From: CAYPZU01 sp964415395 | GTDB taxonomy: Bacteria > Chlamydiota > Chlamydiia > Chlamydiales > SM23-39 | Length of the DNA: 39,959 bases | Assembly: GCA_964415395.1 (NCBI GenBank) | Contig: CAYPZU010000012.1 | Location: 1 to 39,959, forward strand | Direction of reading: 5' to 3' | Program-made: the position numbers and the translations under genes | In this document: positions 17,522-24,518 of the stretch, one piece after another | How the letters are laid out: each line of letters opens with the position of its first letter | Numbering within the stretch: position 1 is the stretch's first letter | Notes under the pieces: model-generated | What the model saw: the letters and a program-made list of their open reading frames with translations, nothing else | Told to the model about the DNA's origin: nothing | The model's database searches: none

Positions 17522-18155
17522 TATACTCGGGCAGCTGATGCGGAGGGATCGACTCTGCTGTTTTGGGTGAGCAGTAGAGTTTTTCAATCGGGAAATACTC
17601 GAGAAGAAGCTGAACCTGTCCGGCAGCCTCGATTCCGCCTAACTCTTCGATGCAGGCGAGCGCCAAATCGATGCCGCTCGTGATTCCGCCCGAAGTCCAG
17701 ACTTTGCCGCTTTTGACGATCCGCTCTTCTTTCACTTTTACATTCGTTAGCTTCTTGAGTTCGGGGATCGCGCGCCAGTAGGTGGCCGCCTCTTTTCCAT
17801 CCAAAAGACCCGCTTTGGCAAGGAGAAACATCCCTGTGCAAACGGAGAGAATCAACTCGCAGCGCTCTGCCTGTTTCCTGATGAAGCCGATCAGATTCGG
17901 ATTTTCCATCTGCGCGATCCTTCCCACGCCGCCTGGAACCAGCATATAATCAAGAGGCGGGCAATGGTCAAAATCGACTTCGGCGTTCAGCGCGATTCTA
18001 TTATCGAGAGCAACGGTTCCGGCAGTCTCTCCGATCAGGTAGAGATGGATCGGGGCTTTGAGGATGTTTTTCCACGTGGCAAGAACTTCCCATGGGCCGA
18101 TGACGTCCATCGGCTGCGCTTTCTCGTAGATGAGGATACCGAACTTCCGTTCCAT
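17505..18155 (-). CDS. DJ-1/PfpI-family protein, isonitrile hydratase-like
   Basis: The 216-residue cytoplasmic protein has the class I glutamine amidotransferase-like fold of DJ-1/PfpI: MLVPGGVG, then the nucleophile elbow LSVCTGMFLLA with Cys106, then TSGGITSGIDLAL. Asp17 (EKAQPMDVIGPWEVL) and Cys106-Thr107 correspond to the key residues of isonitrile hydratase and to the same domain in GlxA-type regulators. There is no DNA-binding domain, so it is an enzyme-type member. A 58-codon frame ends 4 bases upstream and may be cotranscribed. Overlaps the SulP gene by 17 bases at its 3' end. Confidence 0.85.
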   Translation of the reverse strand: MERKFGILIYEKAQPMDVIGPWEVLATWKNILKAPIHLYLIGETAGTVALDNRIALNAEVDFDHCPPLDYMLVPGGVGRIAQMENPNLIGFIRKQAERCELILSVCTGMFLLAKAGLLDGKEAATYWRAIPELKKLTNVKVKEERIVKSGKVWTSGGITSGIDLALACIEELGGIEAAGQVQLLLEYFPIEKLYCSPKTAESIPPHQLPEYIRKIL

Positions 18156-18159
18156 GAAG

Positions 18160-18336
18160 CTATCCGCAAAGTAGAGGGTTTAGGGATTCGAGAAACTTTT
18201 TGCGGCCCAGTGCAGCATGGAGTCTCGATGCCAACTTGAGAAAGTTGGCGAGAGCGAATGCTGAGGGGCCACGTTTCGGGGCGCTGGGACCAAAAAGCTT
18301 CCGAAGACCGACGTTATAATTTGCGGATAGGTTCAT
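18160..18336 (-). CDS. Possible 58-residue basic peptide upstream of the DJ-1 gene
   Basis: A minus-strand frame from ATG 18336 to TAG 18160-18162 encodes a basic peptide opening MNLSANYNVGLRKLFGPSA, with the helical stretch FALANFLKLASRLHAALG in the middle. GGTGGGGA lies just before the ATG as a possible ribosome binding site, though its spacing is short. It stops 4 bases before the DJ-1 start, as in an operon. I recognise no family. It contains a strong hairpin (18230-18249), so this stretch may be structured RNA or part of a dead element instead of a gene. Confidence 0.35.
   Translation of the reverse strand: MNLSANYNVGLRKLFGPSAPKRGPSAFALANFLKLASRLHAALGRKKFLESLNPLLCG
18230..18249. other. 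Perfect 8-bp hairpin with a GNRA-type loop
   Basis: GCCAACTT-GAGA-AAGTTGGC folds into an uninterrupted 8-bp stem; read on the plus strand the loop GAGA is a GNRA tetraloop. It lies inside the putative small peptide frame, about 75 bases upstream of the DJ-1 start. Neither strand has a T-run after it, so it is not an intrinsic terminator. Confidence 0.5.
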
Positions 18337-18360
18337 ATCCCCACCATACAGGGGAGTTGA

Positions 18361-19104
18361 TTACTTGGCGAGAGCAGGCGTAGGGACTGCGTCGAGCACG
18401 TCATGGAAGACCTGCTCTTTCCGCTGATCGCTGTCGATCTCTTTCAGCACCCCTTTCTGTTTCGCGTAGTAATCGATCAGAGGCTGGGTCTGGGCGCGGT
18501 AGACTTCAAGACGTTTCCGGATGATCTCTTCCTTGTCGTCGTCCCGCTGGAAAAGAGGGCCGCTGCAGACGTCGCATACGTTCTGCTGCTTCGGAGGATC
18601 GAATTTCAGATGGTACGGGCGTCCGCACTGTTTGCAGGCGATGCGTCCCGCGACCCGCTCGATGATTTTTCCGTCGGCGACGTTGAAATTGAGCGCGATT
18701 GTGCGCACATGGGAATTCAATCTCTGGTCGAGCGATTTCGCTTGAGCGATGGTGCGGGGGAATCCGTCGAGGATGTAGCCGTTTTTGCAGTCTTCTTTCG
18801 AGACGCGATCAAAAAGCATGTCGATGACGAGTTCGTCGGGGACGAGCTGGCCCTGGTCGATATACGCTTTCGCTTTTTTGCCGAGTTCAGTTTGGGCGCG
18901 CATGTTCTCGCGGAACAGATCGCCGGTAGATATGTGGGGCAGGCTGAGCGTTTCGCTGAGCGGGCCGGCGTGCGTCCCTTTGCCGGCGCCCGGCGGGCCC
19001 ATCAGGATGACTACAAGAGGTTTATTTTCGGGGCGGCTCATGGCGAAAACTTCCCCGGCAAGGAGCGTACCAACCATACAGATTAAACCAAGTATTCGTT
19101 TCAT
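18361..19104 (-). CDS. adk: Adenylate kinase with an apparent N-terminal signal peptide
   Basis: From residue 31 on this is a standard long-form adenylate kinase, which interconverts ATP+AMP and 2 ADP. It has the P-loop GPPGAGKGT (36-44), TGDLFREN, DGFPRT (113-118), and a zinc-type lid with Cys157, Cys160, Cys177 and Cys180. It is preceded by MKRILGLICMVGTLLAGEVFA, a textbook signal peptide with cleavage expected after Ala21. If used, the enzyme would be exported. An alternative ATG at 19041 (MSRPENKPL) would give a cytosolic form and has a GGGGAA nine bases upstream, so the leader must be tested. The promoter at 19138-19166 sits properly for the longer form. A 24-30 codon in-frame leader without stops favours real coding. 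Confidence 0.88.
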   Translation of the reverse strand: MKRILGLICMVGTLLAGEVFAMSRPENKPLVVILMGPPGAGKGTHAGPLSETLSLPHISTGDLFRENMRAQTELGKKAKAYIDQGQLVPDELVIDMLFDRVSKEDCKNGYILDGFPRTIAQAKSLDQRLNSHVRTIALNFNVADGKIIERVAGRIACKQCGRPYHLKFDPPKQQNVCDVCSGPLFQRDDDKEEIIRKRLEVYRAQTQPLIDYYAKQKGVLKEIDSDQRKEQVFHDVLDAVPTPALAK

Positions 19105-19113
19105 CCTACACAC

Positions 19114-19131
19114 GTACAGTGAATTCTGTAC
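19114..19131 (-). promoter_or_regulatory. Operator-like inverted repeat at the adk transcription start
   Basis: GTACAG-N6-CTGTAC is a perfect 6-bp inverted repeat placed where transcription from the promoter at 19138-19166 should begin. Two further TACAG copies lie at 19135-19139 and 19142-19146. This is a likely binding site for a repressor; the protein is not known. Confidence 0.4.
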
Positions 19132-19137
19132 CGATAC

Positions 19138-19166
19138 AGTTTACAGAAGCGGGATCTGAAAATCAA
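19138..19166 (-). promoter_or_regulatory. Sigma-70-type promoter for adk
   Basis: On the minus strand TTGATT (19161-19166) and TAAACT (19138-19143) are separated by exactly 17 bases and point towards adk. The predicted start near 19131 leaves a leader of about 26 bases before the ATG at 19104. Confidence 0.5.
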
Positions 19167-19200
19167 GTCTGCCGTGCTGAATCTGCGGACAGGAAAATAT

Positions 19201-19617
19201 TTAGGAGATGTTGATGTGGAAAGTTTTGCCCGTCTTCATCGAATTGCTCACCGCGCAATCTTTGATCGCCGAGTCGAGCACCTTGCGCAGCTTCTCCGGA
19301 TCGGTAGAGCCGGCGATGTCGAAAAATATTTCGGCGTGGGTCATTGCAAACCCCTGCGGGAGCACTTTGTCGACCGTCAGAACGACTTTCCCTTTGATCT
19401 CTTTGAATTCCGCTTTTGATTTTTCCGCATAGACTTTGAAGGTGGCGATCAGGCAGTTGAGCAAAGCCAGGGCAAACAGATCTTCGGGCGAGTATCCTCC
19501 TCCCGGCCCCATGAATTCAGGCGGGATCGCGCTGGGGATCGGAGGGAGTTGGTCGCTTTGGCCCGTCCAGTTGGCCTGAATGCCGGCTGATGCAGCCGCC
19601 TGGACTTCGAATTTCAT
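19201..19617 (-). CDS. OsmC/Ohr-family thiol peroxidase-like protein
   Basis: The 138-residue protein matches the OsmC family: GYSPEDLFALALLNCLIATF holds the first conserved Cys (55) and KDCAVSNSM the second (Cys121), the pair that reduces organic hydroperoxides. The strand-rich N terminus (MKFEVQAAASAGIQANW) is typical. It should detoxify peroxides in the cytoplasm. An ATG 15 bases further up (19632) is possible; neither start has a clear ribosome binding site. The start lies inside the end of the upstream lipoprotein frame, which suggests coupling or a frame error there. The adk gene follows on the right only by divergence of ends, not as an operon. Confidence 0.82.
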   Translation of the reverse strand: MKFEVQAAASAGIQANWTGQSDQLPPIPSAIPPEFMGPGGGYSPEDLFALALLNCLIATFKVYAEKSKAEFKEIKGKVVLTVDKVLPQGFAMTHAEIFFDIAGSTDPEKLRKVLDSAIKDCAVSNSMKTGKTFHINIS

Positions 19618-19993
19618 CGGAAATTTGATCATATGGGGAAGGTATATCAGGTAAGGGATTATTTGGAAAGGCGGAGGGGGAAATCGAGGCGAGGCGGCCC
19701 TCTTCGTCGAAGAGGAGGTGCAGGGACTGGGGGCTCGACGGGCGGGGAAAGAGGTAGATCCCGGGGCCGCGGGTGTTGCAGTAGGTGATCTGGCAATCTG
19801 CGAGGGAATAGACCCAGCTTTCGCGCTCGAACGGGGATACGGAGCGGGCCGAAGGGGGGCCAAGAAGCTCTATAACCTGGGTCTGGGTCAGCCCTTCAGC
19901 CAGGAACAGGGGAGAAAACGGGGGCGCGGCAGCCTCCTGGAGAGGGCCGCGGCACCCTGCTAAACCGATTAAAACCAGCGAAATCCATCTCAT
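19517..19993 (-). CDS. BamE/SmpA-like lipoprotein, 3' end doubtful
   Basis: The N terminus MRWISLVLIGLAGC is a lipoprotein signal with lipobox Cys14. Next comes the SmpA/BamE-like pattern GLTQTQVIELLGPPSARS, then ESWVYSL and LHLLFDEEGRLASI, where a short domain normally ends. The remaining 45 or so residues are Pro/Ser/Asp-rich, overlap the OsmC start by about 100 bases in another frame, and look like non-native sequence. One base change in length at a G5 run (19676-19680) would shift to a frame ending at 19659-19661, just before OsmC. The mature protein would sit in the outer or inner membrane leaflet, perhaps near the BAM complex. Confidence 0.65.
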   Translation of the reverse strand: MRWISLVLIGLAGCRGPLQEAAAPPFSPLFLAEGLTQTQVIELLGPPSARSVSPFERESWVYSLADCQITYCNTRGPGIYLFPRPSSPQSLHLLFDEEGRLASISPSAFPNNPLPDIPSPYDQISDEIRSPGGCISRHSGQLDGPKRPTPSDPQRDPA

Positions 19994-20049
19994 AGAGGAG
20001 ATATTTTAATGAGGCGGCCCCATTTGGGATAGCGCAGACTTTATTTGAG

Positions 20050-20078
20050 TTGAAAAAGGGCTAAAAATCGGTTATAAT
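20050..20078 (+). promoter_or_regulatory. Strong sigma-70-type promoter
   Basis: TTGAAA (20050-20055), a 17-base spacer, and a perfect TATAAT (20073-20078). It drives the small gene whose ATG is at 20115. Transcription should start near 20085. Confidence 0.7.
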
Positions 20079-20082
20079 TAGG

Positions 20083-20098
20083 AAGCCCGAAAGGGTTT
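20083..20098 (+). promoter_or_regulatory. 5' leader hairpin with GNRA loop
   Basis: AAGCCC-GAAA-GGGTTT folds into a 6-bp stem (one G-T pair) with a GAAA tetraloop at the very start of the expected mRNA. Such a stem can protect a transcript from decay. Confidence 0.35.
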
Positions 20099-20114
20099 AA
20101 CATGGAGTAAAATA

Positions 20115-20355
20115 ATGAACCACCCGTCAACGNNNNNNNNNNCGGCGGGTCTTGGCTATGGACTGTTTTATCAGCCCATTCTTGGCTCGAATACCCAGCC
20201 GGAAACTCTCTTCTCGATGCAATTTTCTGCCATGCATCGGCGACTCCACCGTCAATTCTATGATAAGCGTCGCTAACAGCGCGCTCGACAATAACGTTTT
20301 TGTAGCTTTTTTAATCGAAGAATGGGGAATCCTCGAAGACGACGACGAGGACTAA
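20115..20355 (+). CDS. Small protein interrupted by the scaffold gap
   Basis: ATG 20115 has a good ribosome binding site (GGAG 7 bases upstream) and a strong promoter, but after six codons (MNHPST) ten N follow. Beyond the gap two frames look coding. With the gap taken as 10 bases the frame reads GLGYGLFYQPILGSNTQPET and stops at about 20275. The frame shifted by one reads STVNSMISVANSALDNNVF and ends in an acidic tail EDDDED at 20355. The most natural protein would switch between them near 20225-20240, so the gap length and at least one base there are suspect. No family recognised. It overlaps the end of glpD by 4 bases. Confidence 0.45.
20133..20142. other. Assembly gap (10 N)
   Basis: Ten unknown bases between ACCCGTCAACG and CGGCGGGT. 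The flanks contain complementary ACCCG/CGGGT, so a hairpin in the missing sequence may have broken the assembly. Ten may be a placeholder instead of a measured length. Confidence 0.95.
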
Positions 20356-21911
20356 CTTAAGAGGTAGTTTGCTGCCGTGCGGTTGAACTCATGCAGCTGG
20401 CTCTCCACCCATTTTTTGTCCTTCCCCAGCTCATCCGCAAGGATTTGGGCGACGCGGGGGGCGATCTCGATGCTTGCGCGCGCGTCCAAAAAGAGGGCGC
20501 GCGTTCTTCTTGCGAGAACGTCCTCGACGGTCCGCGCCATTTCTTCGCGCGCGGCGAAGACCGCCTCAGCTGGAAGATAGGGGAGGCGGGGATGGAGCAG
20601 ATGGCCCCAATCGGGCCTTTGCGCGATCATCTGTTCGAGTTTCGCGGCGTCCGTTCCGTAGCAAACCCAGGCGTCGACTGCGTGCCGTCCGGGCTTGTAG
20701 CCGTGCAAATGGAGCGTTTGCGTTACACAGGGAGACTCTTTCAGCCCGCCCACGACCGCCGCTTTATCCACGACGTCCTGCGCCATTCTCCTGTAGGTGG
20801 TCCATTTGCCGCCCGTGATCGTGATCAGCCCCGACTCAGAGATTAAAATCGTATGGTCGCGCGAAATCGCCGCCGTATTTTTTCCGCCGCCCGGTTTGAC
20901 GAGAGGCCTTAAGCCGGCAAAGGCGCTCAGCACATCCTCTCTTTTCGGATGCCGGGTGAGATAGCGCGCCGCGTGCTTCAGGATAAATTCGACCTCCTCT
21001 TCAAGCGGCTTGGGCTCAAGAATCGCTTTCCGCACCGGAGTGTCGGTCGTACCTACAAGAAGGTGGCGGTGCCACGGAACGAAAAATAACACCCGCCCGT
21101 CGTCGGTCTGCGGAATCAGGATCGCCGTGTCGCTCGGCATAAAAGAGCGGTCGAGCACCAGATGGACGCCCTGGCTGGGGGCGATGATCGGAGAGGCTGC
21201 CGGCTCGTCCATTTTCCGGACGCCGTCGGAGAATACTCCCGTCGCGTTGATCACCGCTTTTCCGCGCAGCTCGAATTCTTCGCCCGATTCCAGATCGCGC
21301 GCTCTGACGCCAATCGTCAGCCCCTTTTCTTTGATCAGTCCGGAAACGGGCATGTAATTCACAACCGTTCCGCCCAGGTCGGCGCATGTTTTCGCGAGAC
21401 ACGCCGCGAGCCGCGCGTCGTCGAACTGCCCGTCGTAATAGACCACGCCGCCTCTCAAATCCTTCGGCTCGAGGGTCGGAATCCGAAAGAGCGTCTCTTC
21501 TCTGCTCAGGTGCTCCGATTTCTCCAGCCCCAGTTTCCCTGCGAGCAGATCGTAAATTTTGATCCCGATCCCGTAAAACGGCCCTTCCCACCAATGATAG
21601 TTCGGAACAAGGAAGGGGAGGTGGCTCACAAGATGGGGAGCATTCTGGCAGAGCAGCCCTCGCTCCTTCAGCGCTTCGACGACGAGGGCGATGTTGCCCT
21701 GTTTGAGATAGCGGAGCCCGCCGTGGACCAGCTTCGTGCTGCGGCTCGAAGTGCCCTTTGCAAAATCGCTCTGCTCCAAAAGGAGCGTCCGGTAGCCTCT
21801 CGACGCCGCGTCGACGGCAGCGCCAAGCCCTGTCGCTCCGCCGCCGATAATGATCAGATCCCAAAGATCGGGGGAACGCCGGCACGCTTCGATCATCGCA
21901 TCGCGGTTCAT
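20352..21911 (-). CDS. glpD: Aerobic glycerol-3-phosphate dehydrogenase
   Basis: The 519-residue FAD enzyme oxidises sn-glycerol-3-phosphate to dihydroxyacetone phosphate at the inner membrane and passes electrons to quinone. The N terminus has the FAD-binding DLIIIGGGATGLGAA and the family signature RSTKLVHGGLRYLKQG; TITGGKWTTYRRMA lies near residue 380, and a helical C-terminal domain follows. The ATG at 21911 overlaps the glpK stop as ATGA, with GGGAG upstream, so the two are translated together. The protein is the right length for the family. Confidence 0.95.
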   Translation of the reverse strand: MNRDAMIEACRRSPDLWDLIIIGGGATGLGAAVDAASRGYRTLLLEQSDFAKGTSSRSTKLVHGGLRYLKQGNIALVVEALKERGLLCQNAPHLVSHLPFLVPNYHWWEGPFYGIGIKIYDLLAGKLGLEKSEHLSREETLFRIPTLEPKDLRGGVVYYDGQFDDARLAACLAKTCADLGGTVVNYMPVSGLIKEKGLTIGVRARDLESGEEFELRGKAVINATGVFSDGVRKMDEPAASPIIAPSQGVHLVLDRSFMPSDTAILIPQTDDGRVLFFVPWHRHLLVGTTDTPVRKAILEPKPLEEEVEFILKHAARYLTRHPKREDVLSAFAGLRPLVKPGGGKNTAAISRDHTILISESGLITITGGKWTTYRRMAQDVVDKAAVVGGLKESPCVTQTLHLHGYKPGRHAVDAWVCYGTDAAKLEQMIAQRPDWGHLLHPRLPYLPAEAVFAAREEMARTVEDVLARRTRALFLDARASIEIAPRVAQILADELGKDKKWVESQLHEFNRTAANYLLS

Positions 21912-23398
21912 CCGTTCTCCCACCCTTTTGAGCGCTCCACCGCTTTGTTCCAGCCTGCGACCATCGTTTTTTTGGCCGCCTCATCCATCGCCGGCTCGAA
22001 TTTCCGCTCCAGCTTCCATAAAGCCGCCGTTTCTTTCGGACTCTTCCAGACGCCGACTGCAAGACCCGCCAGAAACGCCGCGCCGAGAGCTGTCAGTTCC
22101 CGGTTTTTCGGACGCAGCACCGCCGTTTCCATCAAATCGGCCTGGATCTGCATCAACAGATCGCTCGCCACCGCGCCGCCATCGACCCGCAGTTCTTTCA
22201 GCTGCATCTTCGCATCGCTCTCCATCGCATGGAGCACATCGGCCGCCTGAAACGCAATGCTTTCGAGCACCGCCCGCGCCAAATGGGCTGCGCTCGATCC
22301 GCGCGAAAGCCCAAAAATAGCCCCCCGCGCATGAGGATCCCAGTGGGGCGCTCCCAATCCCGTAAAGGCCGGCACGAAGTAGACGCCGCCGCTATTTTCC
22401 ACTTTTGCCGCCAGTTCGTCGATTTCAGAGCTTTTCCGGATCAGTCCCAGATTGTCGCGGAACCACTGGATCGCAGTCCCCGCATTGAAGACGCTCCCTT
22501 CCAGCGCGTAGCGGACTTCGCTCCCCAATTTTAAAGCCACTGTCGTGATCAGCTTGTTTTTCGACTCGACGGCTTTCAATCCCGTGTTCATCAGAATGAA
22601 TGCGCCCGTCCCATAGGTCGCCTTCGCCGTCCCGCTCTCGAAACAGCCCTGCCCGAAAAGGGCCGCCTGCTGATCGCCCGCAATCCCGGCGATCGGCACA
22701 GGCGCGCTGAACACATGCTCGCCTGTTTTTCCGACCACTTCCGAGCAGCTTTTCACCTCAGGCAGCATCTGCCGCGGAATCTGCAGCTCTTTTAAAATTT
22801 CATCGTCCCACTCGCCCGTGTGGATATTGTAGAGGAGCGTGCGGCTCGCATTCGTCGCATCGGTCGCATGCACTTTCCCGTTCGTCAGTTTCCATACGAG
22901 CCAGCTATCGACCGTCCCAAACGCCAGTTCGCCCTTCTCGGCCCTTTTGCGCGCATCCTTCACGTTGTCCAGAATCCACCGCACCTTCGTTCCCGAAAAG
23001 TACGGATCGAGCAGCAGCCCGGTCTTCGCGCGGAAGAGAGGTTCCAGCCCCCGAGCCCGCAGCTCTTCGCAAAGAGGAGTCGTCCTTCTGTCCTGCCAGA
23101 CGATCGCGCGGAAAATCGGCGCTCCGGTTTTCCGGTCCCAGACTATCGTCGTTTCCCGTTGGTTCGTAATTCCGATGGCGGCGATCTCCGACGCTTTTTT
23201 CTTCGCCTTGGCGAGCGCTTCATTCGCCACGGCAAACTGGGAGCTCCAGATCTCTTCCGCGTCGTGTTCGACGTATCCCGACTGGGGGAAAAACTGTTTG
23301 AATTCTTTCTGCGCGATTGCGAGAACCGTTCCTGTTCGATCGACGATGAGCGCGCGCGATGACGTGGTCCCCTGGTCAAGGGCTAAAATGCAATCCAT
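21908..23398 (-). CDS. glpK: Glycerol kinase
   Basis: The 496-residue FGGY kinase phosphorylates glycerol to glycerol-3-phosphate in the cytoplasm. Motifs in order: LALDQGTTSSRALI at the N terminus, GITNQRETTIVWDR, TYGTGAFILMNTG, GLGAPHWDPHARG, and LRVDGGAVASDLLMQ. The ATG at 23398 (MDCILALDQG) is chosen because it matches the usual family start; an in-frame ATG 12 bases earlier is possible. It is the first gene of a glpK-glpD pair, which gives a full route from glycerol to dihydroxyacetone phosphate. No glpF facilitator is in the window. Confidence 0.95.
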   Translation of the reverse strand: MDCILALDQGTTSSRALIVDRTGTVLAIAQKEFKQFFPQSGYVEHDAEEIWSSQFAVANEALAKAKKKASEIAAIGITNQRETTIVWDRKTGAPIFRAIVWQDRRTTPLCEELRARGLEPLFRAKTGLLLDPYFSGTKVRWILDNVKDARKRAEKGELAFGTVDSWLVWKLTNGKVHATDATNASRTLLYNIHTGEWDDEILKELQIPRQMLPEVKSCSEVVGKTGEHVFSAPVPIAGIAGDQQAALFGQGCFESGTAKATYGTGAFILMNTGLKAVESKNKLITTVALKLGSEVRYALEGSVFNAGTAIQWFRDNLGLIRKSSEIDELAAKVENSGGVYFVPAFTGLGAPHWDPHARGAIFGLSRGSSAAHLARAVLESIAFQAADVLHAMESDAKMQLKELRVDGGAVASDLLMQIQADLMETAVLRPKNRELTALGAAFLAGLAVGVWKSPKETAALWKLERKFEPAMDEAAKKTMVAGWNKAVERSKGWENG

Positions 23399-23405
23399 AA
23401 ACCTA

Positions 23406-23445
23406 CACATAAAGGGAGAGATCCATCGTGTCAACGATTTCTCCC
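23406..23445 (-). promoter_or_regulatory. Candidate glpK promoter and upstream nested hairpin
   Basis: A perfect -35 TTGACA (23429-23434, minus strand) and a poor -10 TATGTG (23406-23411) are 17 bases apart. The same stretch forms nested inverted repeats: GGGAGA/TCTCCC (23414-23419, 23440-23445) around ATCGT-GTCA-ACGAT (23425-23438). The repeat covers the -35, so it may be the operator for a glycerol-responsive regulator. Confidence 0.35.
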
Positions 23446-23507
23446 TACGGGCATTAAAAAAAAGATTGTAGAAACTTCCGAAAAAGTGTAAGAGAATTTC
23501 TCTCTTC

Positions 23508-24518
23508 TTGAAATCGACCCAAGGTGGCTGTTTGGAACAGGTTTTAGAGTTGCTTCTTCCGAAAAAAACCCGCCCCTTATGCCCCGGCGAAATCGAATCG
23601 GACCCTGAAAAACGGGTCGAGCTTCTCTTTTGGCAGAATCAGCTCGATTTGCTGGCGTCTGGAAAATTGGCCTGGGAAGAGTTCGTGCAGAACCTGGAGG
23701 GAGGGCTCGTTTCCCACCCGGCGGTCCGCAGAGCGGCGGCAGAAGACGGCCAAACCTTCCTCCATTTAGCTGTGATTGCGGGACGAATCGACCTTGTCAA
23801 AGAACTTGCGGCCGATCCCTATCTGAAGCTGCGTCGCAATCGGTTCGGTTTGACGCCGGTCGAGACGGCCCAATTCCTGAACCGGAAAGATTGCGTCCGT
23901 CTTTTAAGTTCCATTCCCGAAAGAAACTTTGGAACCCTCTTTCCTGAAGTGGAGCAGCAGCTTCCCCATCTCGAGTATCTGACTCATCCGATCTTCGAAA
24001 GAGACGACATCCTGAAACGGATCTTGACCCGCACCCAGAAAGCGAAAGCGCAGGACGAAATCCCGCCGGAGAAAATCTGGATGGGGATCTATTTCGATAA
24101 GGAGATCCAGAAAGGGCTCCACCCTCCGGTCTCCATCCGCTTCCTCGATAACGAGGTGGGCTGGGGAGCCTTTGCCGAAAAGAGGATCCCTCCTTGCGCG
24201 TTTGTAGGCGAGTACACAGGAGTAGTCAAGGAGCGGAAGCGGAAACACCTGAAGGAAAAAGTCTACTGCGTCCGCTACACGACCTGGGACGGCGGAGTGA
24301 AAAAATATGTGATCGACGCCGAAGAAAAAGGAAACTTCACCCGCTTCATCAATCATAGCGCCAAGCCGAACCTGGGTCTCCAGTCGGTCTACTGGCGCGG
24401 CCTGCCCCGGATGATTTTCGTGGCCGTCAAGGAAATTCCGGAAGGGGCGCAGCTGACCTTCGATTACGGCTCTTTCTTTTGGAAAGAATGCTGTCAAACT
24501 CCTAAACTGTTCGAATGA
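23508..24518 (+). CDS. SET-domain methyltransferase with ankyrin repeats
   Basis: The 336-residue protein has an N-terminal helical part, about two ankyrin repeats (DGQTFLHLAVIAGRIDLVKE, then NRFGLTPVETAQFLNRKD) at about 80-140, and a SET domain at about 195-332. SET motifs are present: EVGWGAFAEK, FTRFINHSAKPN (S-adenosylmethionine-binding NHS) and LTFDYG. SET enzymes methylate lysines; chlamydial members have been reported to act on host or bacterial histone-like proteins. Ankyrin repeats suggest a protein partner, perhaps host-derived. The start is uncertain between TTG at 23508 and TTG at 23532, the latter with AAGG upstream. It is coupled by ATGA to a second SET gene. Confidence 0.85.
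   Translation: MKSTQGGCLEQVLELLLPKKTRPLCPGEIESDPEKRVELLFWQNQLDLLASGKLAWEEFVQNLEGGLVSHPAVRRAAAEDGQTFLHLAVIAGRIDLVKELAADPYLKLRRNRFGLTPVETAQFLNRKDCVRLLSSIPERNFGTLFPEVEQQLPHLEYLTHPIFERDDILKRILTRTQKAKAQDEIPPEKIWMGIYFDKEIQKGLHPPVSIRFLDNEVGWGAFAEKRIPPCAFVGEYTGVVKERKRKHLKEKVYCVRYTTWDGGVKKYVIDAEEKGNFTRFINHSAKPNLGLQSVYWRGLPRMIFVAVKEIPEGAQLTFDYGSFFWKECCQTPKLFE

Noticed and set aside
18300..18345. tRNA-like T-arm (GGTTCATATCC followed by CCACCA)
   Set aside because: The T-stem does not pair, the invariant A58 is missing, and no acceptor or anticodon arm is found upstream.
21016..22250. Long frames on both strands over glpK/glpD
   Set aside because: Stop-free because of GC-rich codon bias; glpK and glpD are certain and fill the region.
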